From positions 124,001-188,000 of the forward strand of contig NZ_JOTN01000004.1 in assembly GCF_000712595.1 (NCBI RefSeq): a DNA stretch of 64,000 nucleotides, given 5' to 3'. Of the stretch, positions 25,546 through 34,869 are shown in pieces (position 1 is the stretch's first letter; each line of letters starts with the position of its first letter). The notes below the pieces were generated by a model, which saw nothing but the letters and a program-made list of their open reading frames with translations, made no database searches and was not told where the DNA came from. The translations under genes were made by a program, and so were the position numbers. This DNA comes from Bacillus manliponensis (lineage in GTDB: Bacteria > Bacillota > Bacilli > Bacillales > Bacillaceae_G).

Positions 25546-26283
25546 ATGAGTATTACGGAGCGTTTTTTTTATCTAGAAAGAGAACCTTGTGTAGTTCATT
25601 TGCCGATAAAACCAAATGGTTTTGGTGTTTTATTGATTGGGGATTATAACTATTTCGTTGAGAATGCTACAAGTTTATGGCTTCAACATGCCGGGCGTTC
25701 ACATCTTTTGAATGAGATGAGAAAGAACGGTTATACGATTTTTTCTTCTAACTTATATGGAAGGCACTGGGGGAATGATCAAGCTGTTCGTTTAGCGAAG
25801 CGCTTATATCATGTTGTGATGAAGAAGGAAATTTTAAATGAAAAGATTCATGTGGTAGCGGAAGGAATGGGAGCTCTTGTGGCCTTGCAAATGATGCATC
25901 AATATCCAGAATGCATTCGGTCTGTTGTTATGTTTAATCCGTGCTTACATTTACCCGCTCATTTAGAGTTAGAAAAAGAGCATAAGTTTTTTTATAAACG
26001 ATTAATTCGAGAGTTGATGGGGGCATACAGTTTAGAAGAGGATGTAGAAGTTGATGGAGCGATTGCAAAGAAGGCTTTTCCCTATTTGTCTTCTCCTGTA
26101 CCGGTGAAGATTTTTGTTTCGATTCAAGAGAAAAAGGAACGGAAACAGCTGCTGCGTGAATATGAAGCAACACGTATTAGGGAGCAGAGTGTGACATCAT
26201 TATCGTTTCATTTGCCGGATGTGAAATATAAAATGGCGCAAAAAACATGTCAGTTTTTTAATCTGTATGAAGAAGATTTATGA
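25546..26283 (+). CDS. yjaU: alpha/beta-hydrolase-like protein YjaU
   Basis: The 245-residue protein has an alpha/beta hydrolase-like core: a beta strand with FGVLLIGDYN, a helix, and a nucleophile-elbow-like segment VVAEGMGALVALQMMHQYPE. The elbow reads G-M-G rather than G-x-S-x-G at the expected place (AEGMGA), so the usual serine is replaced and activity is uncertain. Its position before yjaV corresponds to yjaU of B. subtilis. The ATG is at 25546 with GGGAG upstream, close to the end of a bcr1 copy. Confidence 0.75.
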   Translation: MSITERFFYLEREPCVVHLPIKPNGFGVLLIGDYNYFVENATSLWLQHAGRSHLLNEMRKNGYTIFSSNLYGRHWGNDQAVRLAKRLYHVVMKKEILNEKIHVVAEGMGALVALQMMHQYPECIRSVVMFNPCLHLPAHLELEKEHKFFYKRLIRELMGAYSLEEDVEVDGAIAKKAFPYLSSPVPVKIFVSIQEKKERKQLLREYEATRIREQSVTSLSFHLPDVKYKMAQKTCQFFNLYEEDL

Positions 26284-26314
26284 AGCTCCTGTATACATAT
26301 ATAAGGAGCTTTTG
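26284..26314 (+). terminator. hairpin between yjaU and yjaV
   Basis: AAGCTCCT / AAGGAGCTT with TTTG follows the yjaU stop codon closely; it may attenuate rather than fully end transcription into yjaV. Confidence 0.6.
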
Positions 26315-26340
26315 TTCATGTGTAGAGAGGAGTGGATGAG

Positions 26341-27189
26341 GTGAAGTGTGTTTGTATTGTTGGGGCATGGACGTTTATTGGTTACAATCTTATTGAAAAA
26401 ATGCTGTTAGAAAATGTAGAAGTGTACGGTATTGATTTTGATAGACGGGAAAATTTACAAAAAATTGATGAAGAGAAGTTGTTTTTAATTGGGCGTAATG
26501 CATCGTTTTCTTACTATTCCTTGCAAGAAGATGAAGGATGGCAGCTGTTAGAGGAGAATGAGATTGATACAGTTTATTTTTGCTTATATGAGCCTAATAG
26601 AAAAACAGGATTTCGTGATGAACAAATTGGTATGCAGTATGTGAAACGAATGGGCCGATTTTGTAAGCGAAAAGGAATAAAGTTTGTTGTACTCTCTTCA
26701 GCAGAACGAGAGAATAATGAAAATAGCCAATTTTTCACGAAACTAGAAGAGCAAGTGAAGAAGCATAGTGAATACTATAGTATTTTGCGAGTGCCAGCAG
26801 TGTATGGTCCTTGGCAGCCTTCTTTTATGGCCTATCATCGACTCTTGTTAAGTGATGTTATAAATAGTGAGAAGACATTTACAATAGAGGAAAGGTATCA
26901 TGACCTTTTATATGTGGAAGATGTGTGTGTGTGTTTATATAGCAGTGGTGAAAAAGGAGCTTATGTGGGAACGTATGAAATTGGAAGTGGTGAAGAAAAG
27001 CTGTGGGAGCAAGGAATGAAACAGTTACAGCCTAATATGCAAGTAATGGATGTTGTGCAGAGTGAAAAAAGAGATGGAGAGCAAATGATAATACTTGAAA
27101 AATGTGTACCGTTAGTAGAAGGTTTGAAAAAACAAAAAAGACATATAAAACAATACAAGGAGTTGTATGAAGAACGAAGTACGCGGTAA
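26341..27189 (+). CDS. yjaV: NAD-dependent epimerase-like protein YjaV
   Basis: The 282-residue product is an extended-SDR relative in the place of yjaV. The nucleotide-binding loop reads VGAWTFIGYNL, with Thr in place of the middle glycine of GxxGxxG, and no YxxxK pair follows the VVLSSAE strand; YSILRVPAVYGPWQPS is typical for the family. It may bind a nucleotide without normal catalysis. I chose the GTG at 26341, eight bases from GAGGAG; an in-frame GTG at 26332 overlaps the Shine-Dalgarno. Function is unknown. Confidence 0.75.
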   Translation: MKCVCIVGAWTFIGYNLIEKMLLENVEVYGIDFDRRENLQKIDEEKLFLIGRNASFSYYSLQEDEGWQLLEENEIDTVYFCLYEPNRKTGFRDEQIGMQYVKRMGRFCKRKGIKFVVLSSAERENNENSQFFTKLEEQVKKHSEYYSILRVPAVYGPWQPSFMAYHRLLLSDVINSEKTFTIEERYHDLLYVEDVCVCLYSSGEKGAYVGTYEIGSGEEKLWEQGMKQLQPNMQVMDVVQSEKRDGEQMIILEKCVPLVEGLKKQKRHIKQYKELYEERSTR

Positions 27190-27213
27190 AGGAAAGGGGA
27201 TTTGAAGTTTCAC

Positions 27214-27308
27214 TTTATCCCGCATTAACAGCCCGTAAAAGCCCGATTTGTTCAACTAACACTCAGTGGAGATGAAGAAACTCCCCACTGAGTGAAGTTT
27301 CACTTTAT
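27214..27308 (+). repeat. bcr1 repeat, copy 7 (internal deletion)
   Basis: TTTATCCCGCATTAACAGCC runs directly into CGTAAAAGCCCGATTTG and the CACTCAGTGG / CCACTGAGTG hairpin and ends CACTTTAT. The roughly 60-bp inner arm is missing. Another bcr1 right end (GAAGTTTCACTTTA) immediately precedes it at 27204-27217. Confidence 0.82.
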
Positions 27309-27402
27309 ATTTTCGTTGTGTTCCGTTATAGCGTAAGTATAAAATGAAGAGTGTATTTTTCGTACTCGTTACGAAGTTTAGATGTCGAAAGGATGATGAT
27401 AC

Positions 27403-27576
27403 ATGAGTGAAAAGAACATGCAGTTTTTACAAATCGCTTTTAAACATTTGCCGGAAGCAAAGGCGATTTTAGATGCAAATGGAATCGAGCTTGATATGGA
27501 AAAAGCGCAGCCTGTTTTAGAGTTATTAATGAAAGTAATGAATGAAGCATACGAGCTTGGAAAAGCGGGAAAATAA
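27403..27576 (+). CDS. comZ: competence regulator ComZ
   Basis: The 57-residue protein (MSEKNMQFLQIAFKHLPEAK ... MKVMNEAYELGKAGK) is ComZ, a small helical protein with a leucine-zipper-like pattern that acts negatively on comG expression in B. subtilis. There it is cotranscribed with med, which lies just upstream. Here no med gene is seen between yjaV and comZ; that place holds the bcr1 copy at 27214-27308. The ATG has AAAGGATGAT upstream. Confidence 0.88.
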   Translation: MSEKNMQFLQIAFKHLPEAKAILDANGIELDMEKAQPVLELLMKVMNEAYELGKAGK

Positions 27577-27606
27577 AAGTCGGTGTATACCGGCTTTTAT
27601 TTTTTA
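27577..27606 (+). terminator. terminator of comZ
   Basis: AAGTCGG / CCGGCTT (one wobble pair) followed by TTATTTTTT after the comZ stop codon. Confidence 0.7.
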
Positions 27607-27629
27607 GAATGATAAGATAAATTACGATA

Positions 27630-27675
27630 TAGACAAAAGGGTGGTTTTCATTTAAAATTAGTACCAAGTCATAAT
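27630..27675 (+). promoter_or_regulatory. fabH-fabF promoter with FapR-like operator
   Basis: TAGACA (27630-27635) and TAAAAT (27653-27658) are 17 bases apart. ATTAGTACCAAGTCATAAT at 27657-27675 overlaps the -10 and start region; its left half matches the FapR consensus ATTAGTACCTrnTACTAAT exactly and the right half is imperfect. FapR represses fatty-acid genes unless malonyl-CoA is bound. Confidence 0.72.
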
Positions 27676-27702
27676 ATTTGATATAAAACGGAGGGGTGCG
27701 AC

Positions 27703-28635
27703 GTGAACGTAGGCATTTTAGGAATTGGAAGATATGTGCCGGAAAAAGTAGTCACAAACCACGACTTAGAAAAAATAATGGATACGTCCGATGAATGGAT
27801 TCGAACAAGAACAGGCATTCGAGAAAGAAGAATTGCCGATGATACGATAAATACTTCACACATGGCTGTAGAAGCAGCAAAAAAAGCACTTGAAAATGCA
27901 AATGTAAGCGGAGAAGAAATTGATTTAATTTTAGTTGCGACAGTAACACCAGATTATTCATTCCCAGCGGTTGCATGCGTTGTACAAGAAGCGATTGGAG
28001 CAAAGCGTGCAGCGGCAATGGATGTTAGTGCGGCATGTGCTGGTTTTATGTATGGAATGATTACAGCGCAGCAATTTATTGAAACAGGTGCATATAAGCA
28101 TGTATTAGTAATAGGTAGCGATAAGCTATCAAAAATTGTCGATTGGAATGATCGTAATACAGCTGTACTATTTGGAGACGGTGCGGGTGCAGTAGTCATG
28201 GGGGCTGTTTCAGAAGGGAAAGGAATTCTTTCCTTTGAGCTTGGTGCAGACGGAAGTGGTGGTAAGCACCTTTATCAAGAGGAATATGTTATGATGAACG
28301 GTAGAGAAGTGTTTAAGTTCGCTGTTCGTCAGCTTGGTGATTCTTGTCTACGTGTCCTTGAGAAAGCAGGACTTACAAAGGAAGATGTAAGTTTCCTTGT
28401 ACCACATCAAGCGAATGTGCGCATTATGGAATCAGCAAGAGAACGATTGGATTTACCGCCTGAAAAGATGAGTATGACGATTGAGAAGTTTGGAAATACG
28501 TCAGCTTCTTCAATTCCAATTGCAATGGTAGAAGAATTGCAAAATGGACGCATTCAAGATGGTGATCTTATTATATTAGTTGGTTTTGGCGGCGGATTAA
28601 CATGGGGAGCAGTTGCTCTTCGTTGGGGTAAATAA
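27703..28635 (+). CDS. fabH: beta-ketoacyl-ACP synthase III
   Basis: FabH (310 residues) starts type II fatty-acid synthesis by condensing acyl-CoA with malonyl-ACP. It has the catalytic cysteine in [13 protein letters not shown], the histidine in [14 protein letters not shown] and the asparagine in [11 protein letters not shown], so the Cys-His-Asn triad is complete. The N-terminus ([18 protein letters not shown]) is typical. The GTG start has GGAGGGG upstream. It forms an operon with fabF, 28 bases downstream, under a FapR-like site. In branched-chain Bacillus lipids this enzyme takes short branched acyl-CoA primers. Confidence 0.96.
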   Translation: MNVGILGIGRYVPEKVVTNHDLEKIMDTSDEWIRTRTGIRERRIADDTINTSHMAVEAAKKALENANVSGEEIDLILVATVTPDYSFPAVACVVQEAIGAKRAAAMDVSAACAGFMYGMITAQQFIETGAYKHVLVIGSDKLSKIVDWNDRNTAVLFGDGAGAVVMGAVSEGKGILSFELGADGSGGKHLYQEEYVMMNGREVFKFAVRQLGDSCLRVLEKAGLTKEDVSFLVPHQANVRIMESARERLDLPPEKMSMTIEKFGNTSASSIPIAMVEELQNGRIQDGDLIILVGFGGGLTWGAVALRWGK

Positions 28636-28663
28636 GGACTGAGAGAAAAGGAGTGTATTTTGT

Positions 28664-29902
28664 ATGGAAAAAAAGCGTGTTGTAATTACAGGAGTAGGTG
28701 CTGTAACTCCAGTAGGAAATGATGTAGAAACAATGTGGGAAAATATTAAAAAAGGTGTATCAGGCATTGGACGTATTACACGCTTAGATGCAAGCCAATT
28801 TCCTGCAAAGGTTGCAGCAGAAATTAACGACTTTGAAGTCGAGAAATATATGGATAAAAAAGAAGCGCGTCGTATGGATCGCTTTACACAATACGCAGTA
28901 GCAGCAGCAAAAATGGCTGTTGCAGATGCGAAGTTAGAAATTACAGAAGAAAATGGACCACGCATTGGTGTTTGGATTGGTTCTGGTATTGGTGGTATGG
29001 AGACATACGAAGAGCAATTTAAAACATTTATGGAAAAAGGCGCACGCCGCGTTAGCCCATTTTTCGTACCAATGATGATTCCTGACATGGCAGCAGGTCA
29101 AGTATCAATTGCATTAGGTGCAAAAGGTATTAATACTTGTACAGTAACGGCATGTGCTTCTGGTGCACACTCGATTGGTGATGCATTTAAAGTGATTCAG
29201 CGCGGTGATGCAGATGCGATGATAACAGGTGGAGCAGAAGCGCCATTAACAAATATGGCATTTGCAGGATTTAGCTCTGCAAAAGCATTATCATTTGATG
29301 AAAATCCAGAAACAGCATGCCGTCCGTTTGATAAAAACCGCAGTGGTTTCGTAATGGGAGAAGGATCGGGTATCCTTGTATTAGAAGAAATGGAACATGC
29401 GTTAGCGCGTGGTGCTCACATTTATGCTGAAATTGTTGGATACGGTGCAACAGGTGATGCGTTCCATATTACACTTCCAGCTCCTGGCGGTGAAGGTGGT
29501 GTTCGTGCGATGCGTCAAGCGTTAGCAGATGCAAATCTTCAGCCAGAAGATATCGATTATATTAATGCGCATGGTACAAGTACAGAAGCGAACGAAAGAT
29601 ATGAAACGATGGCAATTAAAGAAGTGTTTGGTGAACATGCATATAAAGTGGCTGTAAGTTCAACAAAATCAATGACAGGTCACTTATTAGGCGCTGCTGG
29701 TGCAGTTGAAGCAATTGTATCTGTAAAAACAATTGCTGATGGAGTTGTTCCTCCAACAATTAACTATGAAACACCAGACCCAGAATGTGACTTAGACTGC
29801 GTACCAAATAAAGCGAGAGAACAAGAGGTACGTGCGGTATTAAGTAACTCACTAGGCTTTGGTGGTCATAATGCCGTGTTAATCTTTAAAGAATATAAAT
29901 AA
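28664..29902 (+). CDS. fabF: beta-ketoacyl-ACP synthase II
   Basis: FabF (412 residues) extends the acyl-ACP chain with malonyl-ACP. The catalytic cysteine is in [14 protein letters not shown] and the two histidines are in [11 protein letters not shown] and [31 protein letters not shown] opens the protein, and [15 protein letters not shown] closes it. The ATG has AAAAGGAG upstream. It is the second gene of the fabH-fabF operon, followed by a strong terminator. Confidence 0.97.
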   Translation: MEKKRVVITGVGAVTPVGNDVETMWENIKKGVSGIGRITRLDASQFPAKVAAEINDFEVEKYMDKKEARRMDRFTQYAVAAAKMAVADAKLEITEENGPRIGVWIGSGIGGMETYEEQFKTFMEKGARRVSPFFVPMMIPDMAAGQVSIALGAKGINTCTVTACASGAHSIGDAFKVIQRGDADAMITGGAEAPLTNMAFAGFSSAKALSFDENPETACRPFDKNRSGFVMGEGSGILVLEEMEHALARGAHIYAEIVGYGATGDAFHITLPAPGGEGGVRAMRQALADANLQPEDIDYINAHGTSTEANERYETMAIKEVFGEHAYKVAVSSTKSMTGHLLGAAGAVEAIVSVKTIADGVVPPTINYETPDPECDLDCVPNKAREQEVRAVLSNSLGFGGHNAVLIFKEYK

Positions 29903-29908
29903 GTTTTG

Positions 29909-29939
29909 AAAGCAGCGAGTTTTTCTCGCTGCTTTTTTT
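29909..29939 (+). terminator. terminator of fabH-fabF
   Basis: AAAGCAGCGAG / CTCGCTGCTTT with seven T follows the fabF stop codon. Confidence 0.9.
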
Positions 29940-29986
29940 GGTGGATAAAATGAGGTGCAAATATTGTACTTTTGCATATGAATGAA

Positions 29987-30160
29987 ATAAAGTGAAACTT
30001 CAATCAGCGGGGGCTTCATCCCCGACTGATTGTTAGTTGAACCAATCGGGCTTTTACGGGCTGTTAATCTCCCCAAAAAACTTCTTTGCGTCTCTCAAGT
30101 TTTGAGGTGGGAGTCTTAGAGCCCGTTAATGCGGGATAAAGTGAAACTTCAATCAGCGGG
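29987..30160 (-). repeat. bcr1 repeat, copy 8 (full, plus a partial tandem copy)
   Basis: A complete minus-oriented bcr1 spans 29987-30140, bounded by ATAAA on both sides. A second copy then begins (ATAAAGTGAAACTTCAATCA, 30136-30160) and breaks off after 25 bases, directly before the ribosome-binding site GGGAGGG of yjaZ. Confidence 0.88.
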
Positions 30161-30169
30161 AGGGATACA

Positions 30170-30961
30170 ATGGGAGTGATGCAAACGGCGGAATGGATGC
30201 GAGCTCATTACAGAGAGCCAGAAAAAATATGTGAGCGGTTTACAACGTATATTCCCTTTCGAAAGGAAATGATTTATCGATTTCTTGTTTCAAAAGGAAT
30301 GTTCCGTCCTATCAAAGATGGTGAGCGCGAAATTGATGAATTACAAAAAAAGAAAATATGGGATCAGCTAGCAATAGAATATGAGGAGTTAAAAGAATGG
30401 TTAGGTGGCCCTGATGTTCCTGTGTTTATTTTATTGTCCGATTCATATAATAAAATTGTTCAACAAGAATATAACGGAAAAGCTGGATTATCGATGCGCG
30501 ACGCACTTTTTTTATTTATTAGCTCTAAAAATACAATTGCAGAGTTACGCGCGCTTTTAACACACGAATATCATCATATTTGCCGGATATATAATAGTAA
30601 GAAAAAGGAAGAGAATTATACACTGCTTGATACGATGATTATGGAAGGATTGGCTGAACAAGCAGTATATGAAAGGCATTCAGCAAGCTGTTATGCACCG
30701 TGGACAAATTATTATGAAAAAGAAGATGTAATTGATTTTTGGAACCGCTTTGTGAAAGGAAAGTGTCATGTGCTGAGAGGGACTAGAGAGCATGACATCA
30801 TATTAAATGGTTTAGGGGCGTATCCGAAAATGGCTGGATATAATATTGGATTTCACATTGTAAAAGACTGTGTACAGTCAGAGAAAGAAAATAGTTTGTC
30901 TCTTTTAAAGTTAGAGGCTGAAGACATTTTACAAAAAGCATATTCGTTTCAAAAAACTTAG
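30170..30961 (+). CDS. yjaZ: DUF2268-type putative zinc protease YjaZ
   Basis: The 263-residue protein belongs to the YjaZ/DUF2268 group. It has a zincin-like site: LLTHEYHHICR (HEYHH, the HExxH pattern) near residue 130, with a downstream glutamate in DTMIMEGLAEQAVYE as possible third ligand. There is no signal peptide, so it is likely cytosolic. The ATG is at 30170; the GGGAGGG ribosome-binding site abuts a truncated bcr1 copy. Position after fabF matches B. subtilis. Substrate is unknown. Confidence 0.88.
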   Translation: MGVMQTAEWMRAHYREPEKICERFTTYIPFRKEMIYRFLVSKGMFRPIKDGEREIDELQKKKIWDQLAIEYEELKEWLGGPDVPVFILLSDSYNKIVQQEYNGKAGLSMRDALFLFISSKNTIAELRALLTHEYHHICRIYNSKKKEENYTLLDTMIMEGLAEQAVYERHSASCYAPWTNYYEKEDVIDFWNRFVKGKCHVLRGTREHDIILNGLGAYPKMAGYNIGFHIVKDCVQSEKENSLSLLKLEAEDILQKAYSFQKT

Positions 30962-30980
30962 CCGTTGCTGAGTTTTTTTG
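30953..30980 (+). terminator. terminator of yjaZ
   Basis: AAAAAACTTAGC / GCTGAGTTTTTTT surrounds the stop codon. Confidence 0.8.
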
Positions 30981-31202
30981 TTTGTAAAGAGTGAAAGGGT
31001 TAACGAGTGGAGGGTGGAATAAGTATATAAATCTAAAATTGTTCCTGTGTAATGGAAGAATAAGAAATAAGCTTGAAAAATGCAATGTTATGTCGTTTTT
31101 TCAGAATAAATGTATATAGAATATATTTCCTTTAGTGGAATAAATTTAATGAAAGATGCCAATAATGAGGGATACAAACAGTTGTGAAGTGAGGGGTAAG
31201 AA

Positions 31203-31949
31203 ATGTTATATCTACATGATGTATGGGTAAATTGGTTTGAAGGTGAAGAAAATGGGTATAACGTATGTCATTTCTATGAATGGCGGAAGGAAGATACGAT
31301 TGAGTTATTAGATCAAGTGCCATTATTAAAAGTAGATTCCGCATTATATCATTACATCGAGAACGAACTGTTAGAACTTCCGCCGAGATTGTTGGAAGAC
31401 GTACATCATAAAGCGTATATCCGAAAAAATCATGAACGCACACAGCTTGAATATTGCTTCGTTATTTCTGACGGACAAGGAATTATCGCAATTGATACGA
31501 TTGGCTATAATGTGCCAATTCGTAAAAGTAGGTTAATTCCTCGTCAAGAACAAATGGTATACGAAATGATTGAAAACACATCAGTAGAAACATACGAGTT
31601 TCAAATGGAAGAACCAAAAAGAGAACATCATATTTTATCGCCATCTCCTAATATGATGAATGGTTTAACACGCAAGGAGAGGCAGTTAAAACAACTGCTG
31701 TTTATGGCGCTAGATCAACTACATACAACAAGAAACCCAGCAGAAATACGTTACTGGTATACAGAGTGGCAACCAAACGCATATCCAAATGTTCAACATA
31801 TGAAATTTGAAGATGTTTGGAATCGTTTATATGAAGAAACGAAATATGGTTGGTCCAATAAGCACGAACAACTTTGTGAACGACTTGTAAAGGGACAACC
31901 ATTCTTTGAAAAGTTATGGGAAATGGAAAATGAACAAAAGGTAAATTAA
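31203..31949 (+). CDS. yjbA: UPF0736/DUF3603 protein YjbA
   Basis: The 248-residue product is YjbA, a family confined to Bacillales and without known function. It begins [20 protein letters not shown] and has an internal segment [20 protein letters not shown]. There is no membrane segment. The ATG has GAGGGGTAAG upstream. Location directly before trpS is the same as in B. subtilis, though the two genes converge here. Confidence 0.9.
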   Translation: MLYLHDVWVNWFEGEENGYNVCHFYEWRKEDTIELLDQVPLLKVDSALYHYIENELLELPPRLLEDVHHKAYIRKNHERTQLEYCFVISDGQGIIAIDTIGYNVPIRKSRLIPRQEQMVYEMIENTSVETYEFQMEEPKREHHILSPSPNMMNGLTRKERQLKQLLFMALDQLHTTRNPAEIRYWYTEWQPNAYPNVQHMKFEDVWNRLYEETKYGWSNKHEQLCERLVKGQPFFEKLWEMENEQKVN

Positions 31950-31995
31950 AGGGCTGACTCAAAAGGCAAAGAAATGTCTTTTGAGTCAGCTTTTG
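31949..31995 (+). terminator. terminator of yjbA
   Basis: GCTGACTCAAAAG / CTTTTGAGTCAGC with TTTTG follows the stop codon. The same stem is seen after the 43-residue gene at 18932-18969. Confidence 0.8.
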
Positions 31996-32143
31996 TTCAT
32001 TGTGAGCGGAAATTATATTCTTTTATGTGGAATAGGTGAATCGTTGAAAAAATCTTAAAACCGCTGAATCCCGCACAAGGGTGCTACAAAAAAAGAGCTG
32101 CCACTCAAAAAATCACGAAAAGTGTTCTTTTGAGTGGCAGCTC
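31996..32143. other. intergenic region with an extra long hairpin
   Basis: A long stem GAGCTGCCACTCAAAA / TTTTGAGTGGCAGCTC lies at 32094-32139 (arms joined by about 14 bases), preceded by CTACAAAAAA. On the minus strand it ends in TTTTTTGTAG, so it could terminate trpS transcription. The segment 32035-32085 resembles the GTGACTGAATT units of 18795-18925. Confidence 0.55.
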
Positions 32144-32243
32144 GGCAGCAAGAATGGTCGTTGGCTTCGCGCCTTTCTGCGAGGCGAAAAGCGCCTCTAC
32201 GTCAGGAGCTCCATCCAACTTCCATTCTAAGCGATTCGCCTCC

Positions 32244-32374
32244 GCCTTTTATATAATCCAGTTCCGGCTCCTAGGCCCTCCCGTCTAAGAACCTTCCGCA
32301 TGAGAAAGTAAAAACACTTTCTGTGCGAAAGAACCTTAGCCGACGGTCCTAAGCAGTCGCCTCTACTTTTTATA

Positions 32375-32376
<2 letters not shown>
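32244..32376 (+). repeat. structured repeat, family B, downstream of trpS
   Basis: About 133 bp from CCTCCGCCTTTTATATAATC to CTCTACTTTTTATAT, with the inner hairpin GTCTAAGAACCTTC ... GAAAGAACCTTAGCCGAC. It is closely similar to 33455-33584 (about four of five bases by eye). Its right end overlaps the trpS stop codon. Confidence 0.75.
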
Positions 32377-33382
<1,006 letters not shown>

Positions 33383-33454
33383 TTATATATGTAGTTTTAA
33401 GTTTGAACTACGAGGTTTTAGGTTGATTTTTGCTTAGGGATACAGCAGCCTGCG

Positions 33455-33584
33455 CTTTTTATGGAATCCAGCTCCGGCAGCGAGATCTTCGTGTCTAAGA
33501 ACCTTCCGCCCGAGAAAGTAAAGGACACTTTCTGTGCGAAAGAACCTTAGCCGACGGGCCTAAGGAGTCGCTTCCACTTTTTAA
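33455..33584 (+). repeat. structured repeat, family B, within the trpS leader
   Basis: About 130 bp with ATCCAGCTCCGGCAGCGAG at the left, the hairpin GTCTAAGAACCTTC ... GAAAGAACCTTAGCCGAC in the middle, and CCTAAGGAGTCGCTTCCACT at the right. It lies between the T-box terminator and the trpS start codon in the same orientation as the copy at 32244-32376. Confidence 0.75.
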
Positions 33585-33585
33585 C

Positions 33586-33868
33586 ATAAAAAGGCCCATT
33601 CATCCCGATTGGTAGGGACGAATGGACCGCGGTGCCACCCTAATTATTTTGCTAAGGCAAAATCTCTTTATCCATTGTAACGTCTGGATAAACGCCAAAG
33701 CCTACTCCGATTTTGTTTCGGTTTGGTGCTCAAAAGCCCATTCCATATTGTTCAATTACTTGTTTGCACCAACCACAAGCTCTCTGAAATTAAGTCAATA
33801 TGTACTCTTCTTTATCAACGCATGTATATGATTTTTCACTATTATAACACAGTACATACTGATTGCAA
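33586..33868 (-). promoter_or_regulatory. tryptophan T-box leader of trpS, with promoter
   Basis: On the minus strand, TTGCAA (33868-33863) and TATAAT (33846-33841) form a promoter with a 16-base spacer. The leader then shows the T-box sequence AGGGTGGCACCGCGG (33642-33628) and a terminator GTCCATTCGTCCC / GGGATGAATGGGC followed by TTTTT (about 33628-33586). AATGGGC in the expected specifier region of stem I offers UGG, the tryptophan codon. Uncharged tRNA-Trp is expected to stabilise the antiterminator and allow trpS transcription. Confidence 0.93.
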
Positions 33869-33869
33869 A

Positions 33870-34253
33870 TTATACAAGAACAGTAAAGCTTATGACAGTT
33901 GAGAAGAACCATAATACAAGACCTGTAATGATAACCGGATATGTCCATGTGAACGAATATGTGCGGTATAACGCTTCTTTTGGATCTTCTTCTTCTTCAT
34001 CACCTTCTATTAAAGATTCTACTTTTTTGTCTTTGGAGCGGCCGAGCTTACGAAGCGCATATATTGTTATATTAAAAAATCCGCGCTGAATTAAAAATAG
34101 GAAGCCCCCAAGTATAATAAAGGCCAAACCAAAGTAGAATGAAAAGTTAACAAAATCAAATAAAAAAGAATGAGAAGAAAAAAGAGATATTATGCTAGAA
34201 CTAATAATAGAAATCCCCATTAATATACAAATATGTGTGAAAAGTTTGTTCAA
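33870..34253 (-). CDS. membrane protein, DUF3899-like
   Basis: The 127-residue protein has three predicted transmembrane segments (about 7-25, 34-56 and 103-124), separated by a charged cytoplasmic loop (RSKDKKVESLIEGDEEEEDPKEAL). I assign it to DUF3899 with moderate confidence from size and layout. The start is a TTG with GGAGGGG upstream. It is monocistronic between trpS and the opp operon. Function is unknown. Confidence 0.7.
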   Translation of the reverse strand: MNKLFTHICILMGISIISSSIISLFSSHSFLFDFVNFSFYFGLAFIILGGFLFLIQRGFFNITIYALRKLGRSKDKKVESLIEGDEEEEDPKEALYRTYSFTWTYPVIITGLVLWFFSTVISFTVLV

Positions 34254-34320
34254 ATTACTCCCCTCCGAAAAAAATTACTAGAATTATTATACTATAAAAG
34301 TTATAATGAGAACTACAAAT

Positions 34321-34335
34321 AATTATTAGAAAATT
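34321..34335. promoter_or_regulatory. possible CodY box upstream of opp
   Basis: AATTATTAGAAAATT differs from the CodY consensus AATTTTCwGAAAATT at two positions. It lies about 120 bases upstream of the likely oppB promoter. Such motifs arise often by chance in AT-rich DNA. Confidence 0.35.
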
Positions 34336-34453
34336 ATACATAATTCCGTATTTTGTTACAATAAAATACAAGAGACAGTATATTCTTTCTTTACAAAAAA
34401 TAAATAATATACATTTTAAATTAAAAATTTTAACAAAAAAATAAAAAACTATA

Positions 34454-34804
34454 TTCACAATCGTCTTATTATATGTATAATGAAAAATGTAGAAACTTGG
34501 AGATTATTCTTGCAATTTGACTTTTCTGTAAGTGAGGTAGTGAAAATTGCAGTTAAGGAAGAGAATACAACATAAAGGGAAATACGCATTTTCTTGATTT
34601 ATGAATAGGAAACTCGAGCGTATTATCTTAGTAGAATAATCTTTCAATAATCAAAAAGAAAGTTACTGTTTAAATAACGTGTTATAGAACACGAGTATGA
34701 CAGTGATTTTTTTACAAAAGAGCATTTGCTCAATTATAAAGTGCTTCACTCCATCATTGTTTACAAAGGTATATGCTTATGATGGGCATATACCTTTATT
34801 TTAA
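34454..34804 (+). promoter_or_regulatory. opp promoter and long leader with internal terminator
   Basis: TTCACA (34454-34459) and TATAAT (34476-34481), 16 bases apart, are the best promoter. A 12-bp perfect hairpin (34765-34776 with 34786-34797) followed by ATTTTA lies 66 bases before oppB. Smaller hairpins (CGTGTT / AACACG; GAGCA / TGCTC) and the complementary pair GCAATTT / AAATTGC lie between. The leader of about 280 bases could control opp by attenuation or give a separate short RNA. No known riboswitch is recognised. Confidence 0.5.
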
Positions 34805-34869
34805 AAAAATAAAAGTAAGAAAATTTAGAACCATCTTAATTGCTTTGAGAAAAATGGGGAGGTGCTAGT

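Noticed and set aside
25374-25649. 91-residue plus-strand frame starting before yjaU
   Set aside because: It is formed by the degenerate bcr1 copy and overlaps the yjaU start in another frame; its content is the repeat translated.
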